A stretch of 41,572 nucleotides of DNA from Candidatus Omnitrophota bacterium (GTDB taxonomy: Bacteria > Omnitrophota > Gorgyraeia > Gygaellales > Profunditerraquicolaceae), in assembly GCA_026387405.1 (NCBI GenBank), contig JAPLLV010000029.1, forward strand, positions 1-41,572, written 5' to 3'. How positions within the stretch are numbered: position 1 is the stretch's first letter. The text below holds more notes on this DNA, generated by a model that worked only from the letters and a program-made list of their open reading frames with translations, was not told the origin of the DNA and did not search any database. The stretch itself is not shown here.

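Overview
The window is the interior of one giant protein-coding gene on the minus strand. Minus-strand codons that occupy + strand positions 3k-2..3k are open from base 41571 down to base 1. That is 13,857 consecutive sense codons, with no start context at the right edge and no stop at the left. Two observations support this. I translated this frame at both ends and across every domain named below and met no stop. In the ORF track, no minus-strand ORF lies in this frame; an in-frame stop would have produced a long closed ORF to its right. All track ORFs (173 aa or less) lie in the other frames and look like shadows. I see no intergenic gap, RNA gene, promoter, terminator, CRISPR array or insertion sequence.

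Organism: a Gram-negative-type bacterium. The best guess is Omnitrophota (former OP3), or a relative in the PVC neighbourhood. Proteins of tens of thousands of residues that mix enzyme domains, membrane segments and repeats have been reported from that phylum. This placement is inference from architecture, not from a marker gene.

Layout in protein order (right to left). (1) 41.5-36.8 kb: a linker repeat, a SAM-methyltransferase fold, a B12-binding/radical SAM unit with CxxxCxxC, and a uridine-kinase-like P-loop domain. (2) 36.6-33.0 kb: membrane segments, a complete response-regulator receiver, a signal-peptide-like stretch, an HExxH metallopeptidase-like domain, and a duplicated membrane/linker cassette. 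(3) 32.4-29.0 kb: about four HEAT-like repeats of 84-86 aa and a degenerate receiver. (4) 29-23.7 kb: a beta-rich region, a Pro-rich minisatellite linker, and a glycogen/alpha-glucan-phosphorylase-like GT-B domain that lacks the PLP lysine motif. (5) 23.3-19.3 kb: a third receiver-like domain, a membrane hairpin, a shikimate-dehydrogenase-like domain and a mannitol-dehydrogenase/tagaturonate-reductase-like domain, both with catalytic residues. (6) 19-10 kb: a membrane segment, a long helical and coiled-coil region with an internal duplication, and an array of Trp-marked repeats. (7) 10-6 kb: a second methyltransferase-like fold, helical segments and charged or Asn/Gly/His-rich linkers. (8) 6.6-3.9 kb: two membrane segments and a full histidine kinase. 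(9) 3.9 kb-1: a polytopic membrane region of roughly 15 or more helices.

A recurring small module ties the regions together. It has a strand-like part with RAPP...W, followed by HE(x)n and an acidic/His cluster. I count seven copies or relatives, several with the metal-ligand residues decayed. In-frame duplications 1,755, 4,554 and 1,599 bp apart show that the gene grows by internal duplication. My interpretation is a membrane-anchored megaprotein, possibly a polyprotein cut after translation, that carries a two-component signalling set (one kinase, three receivers) with carbohydrate- and cofactor-type enzyme folds. What it does is unknown.
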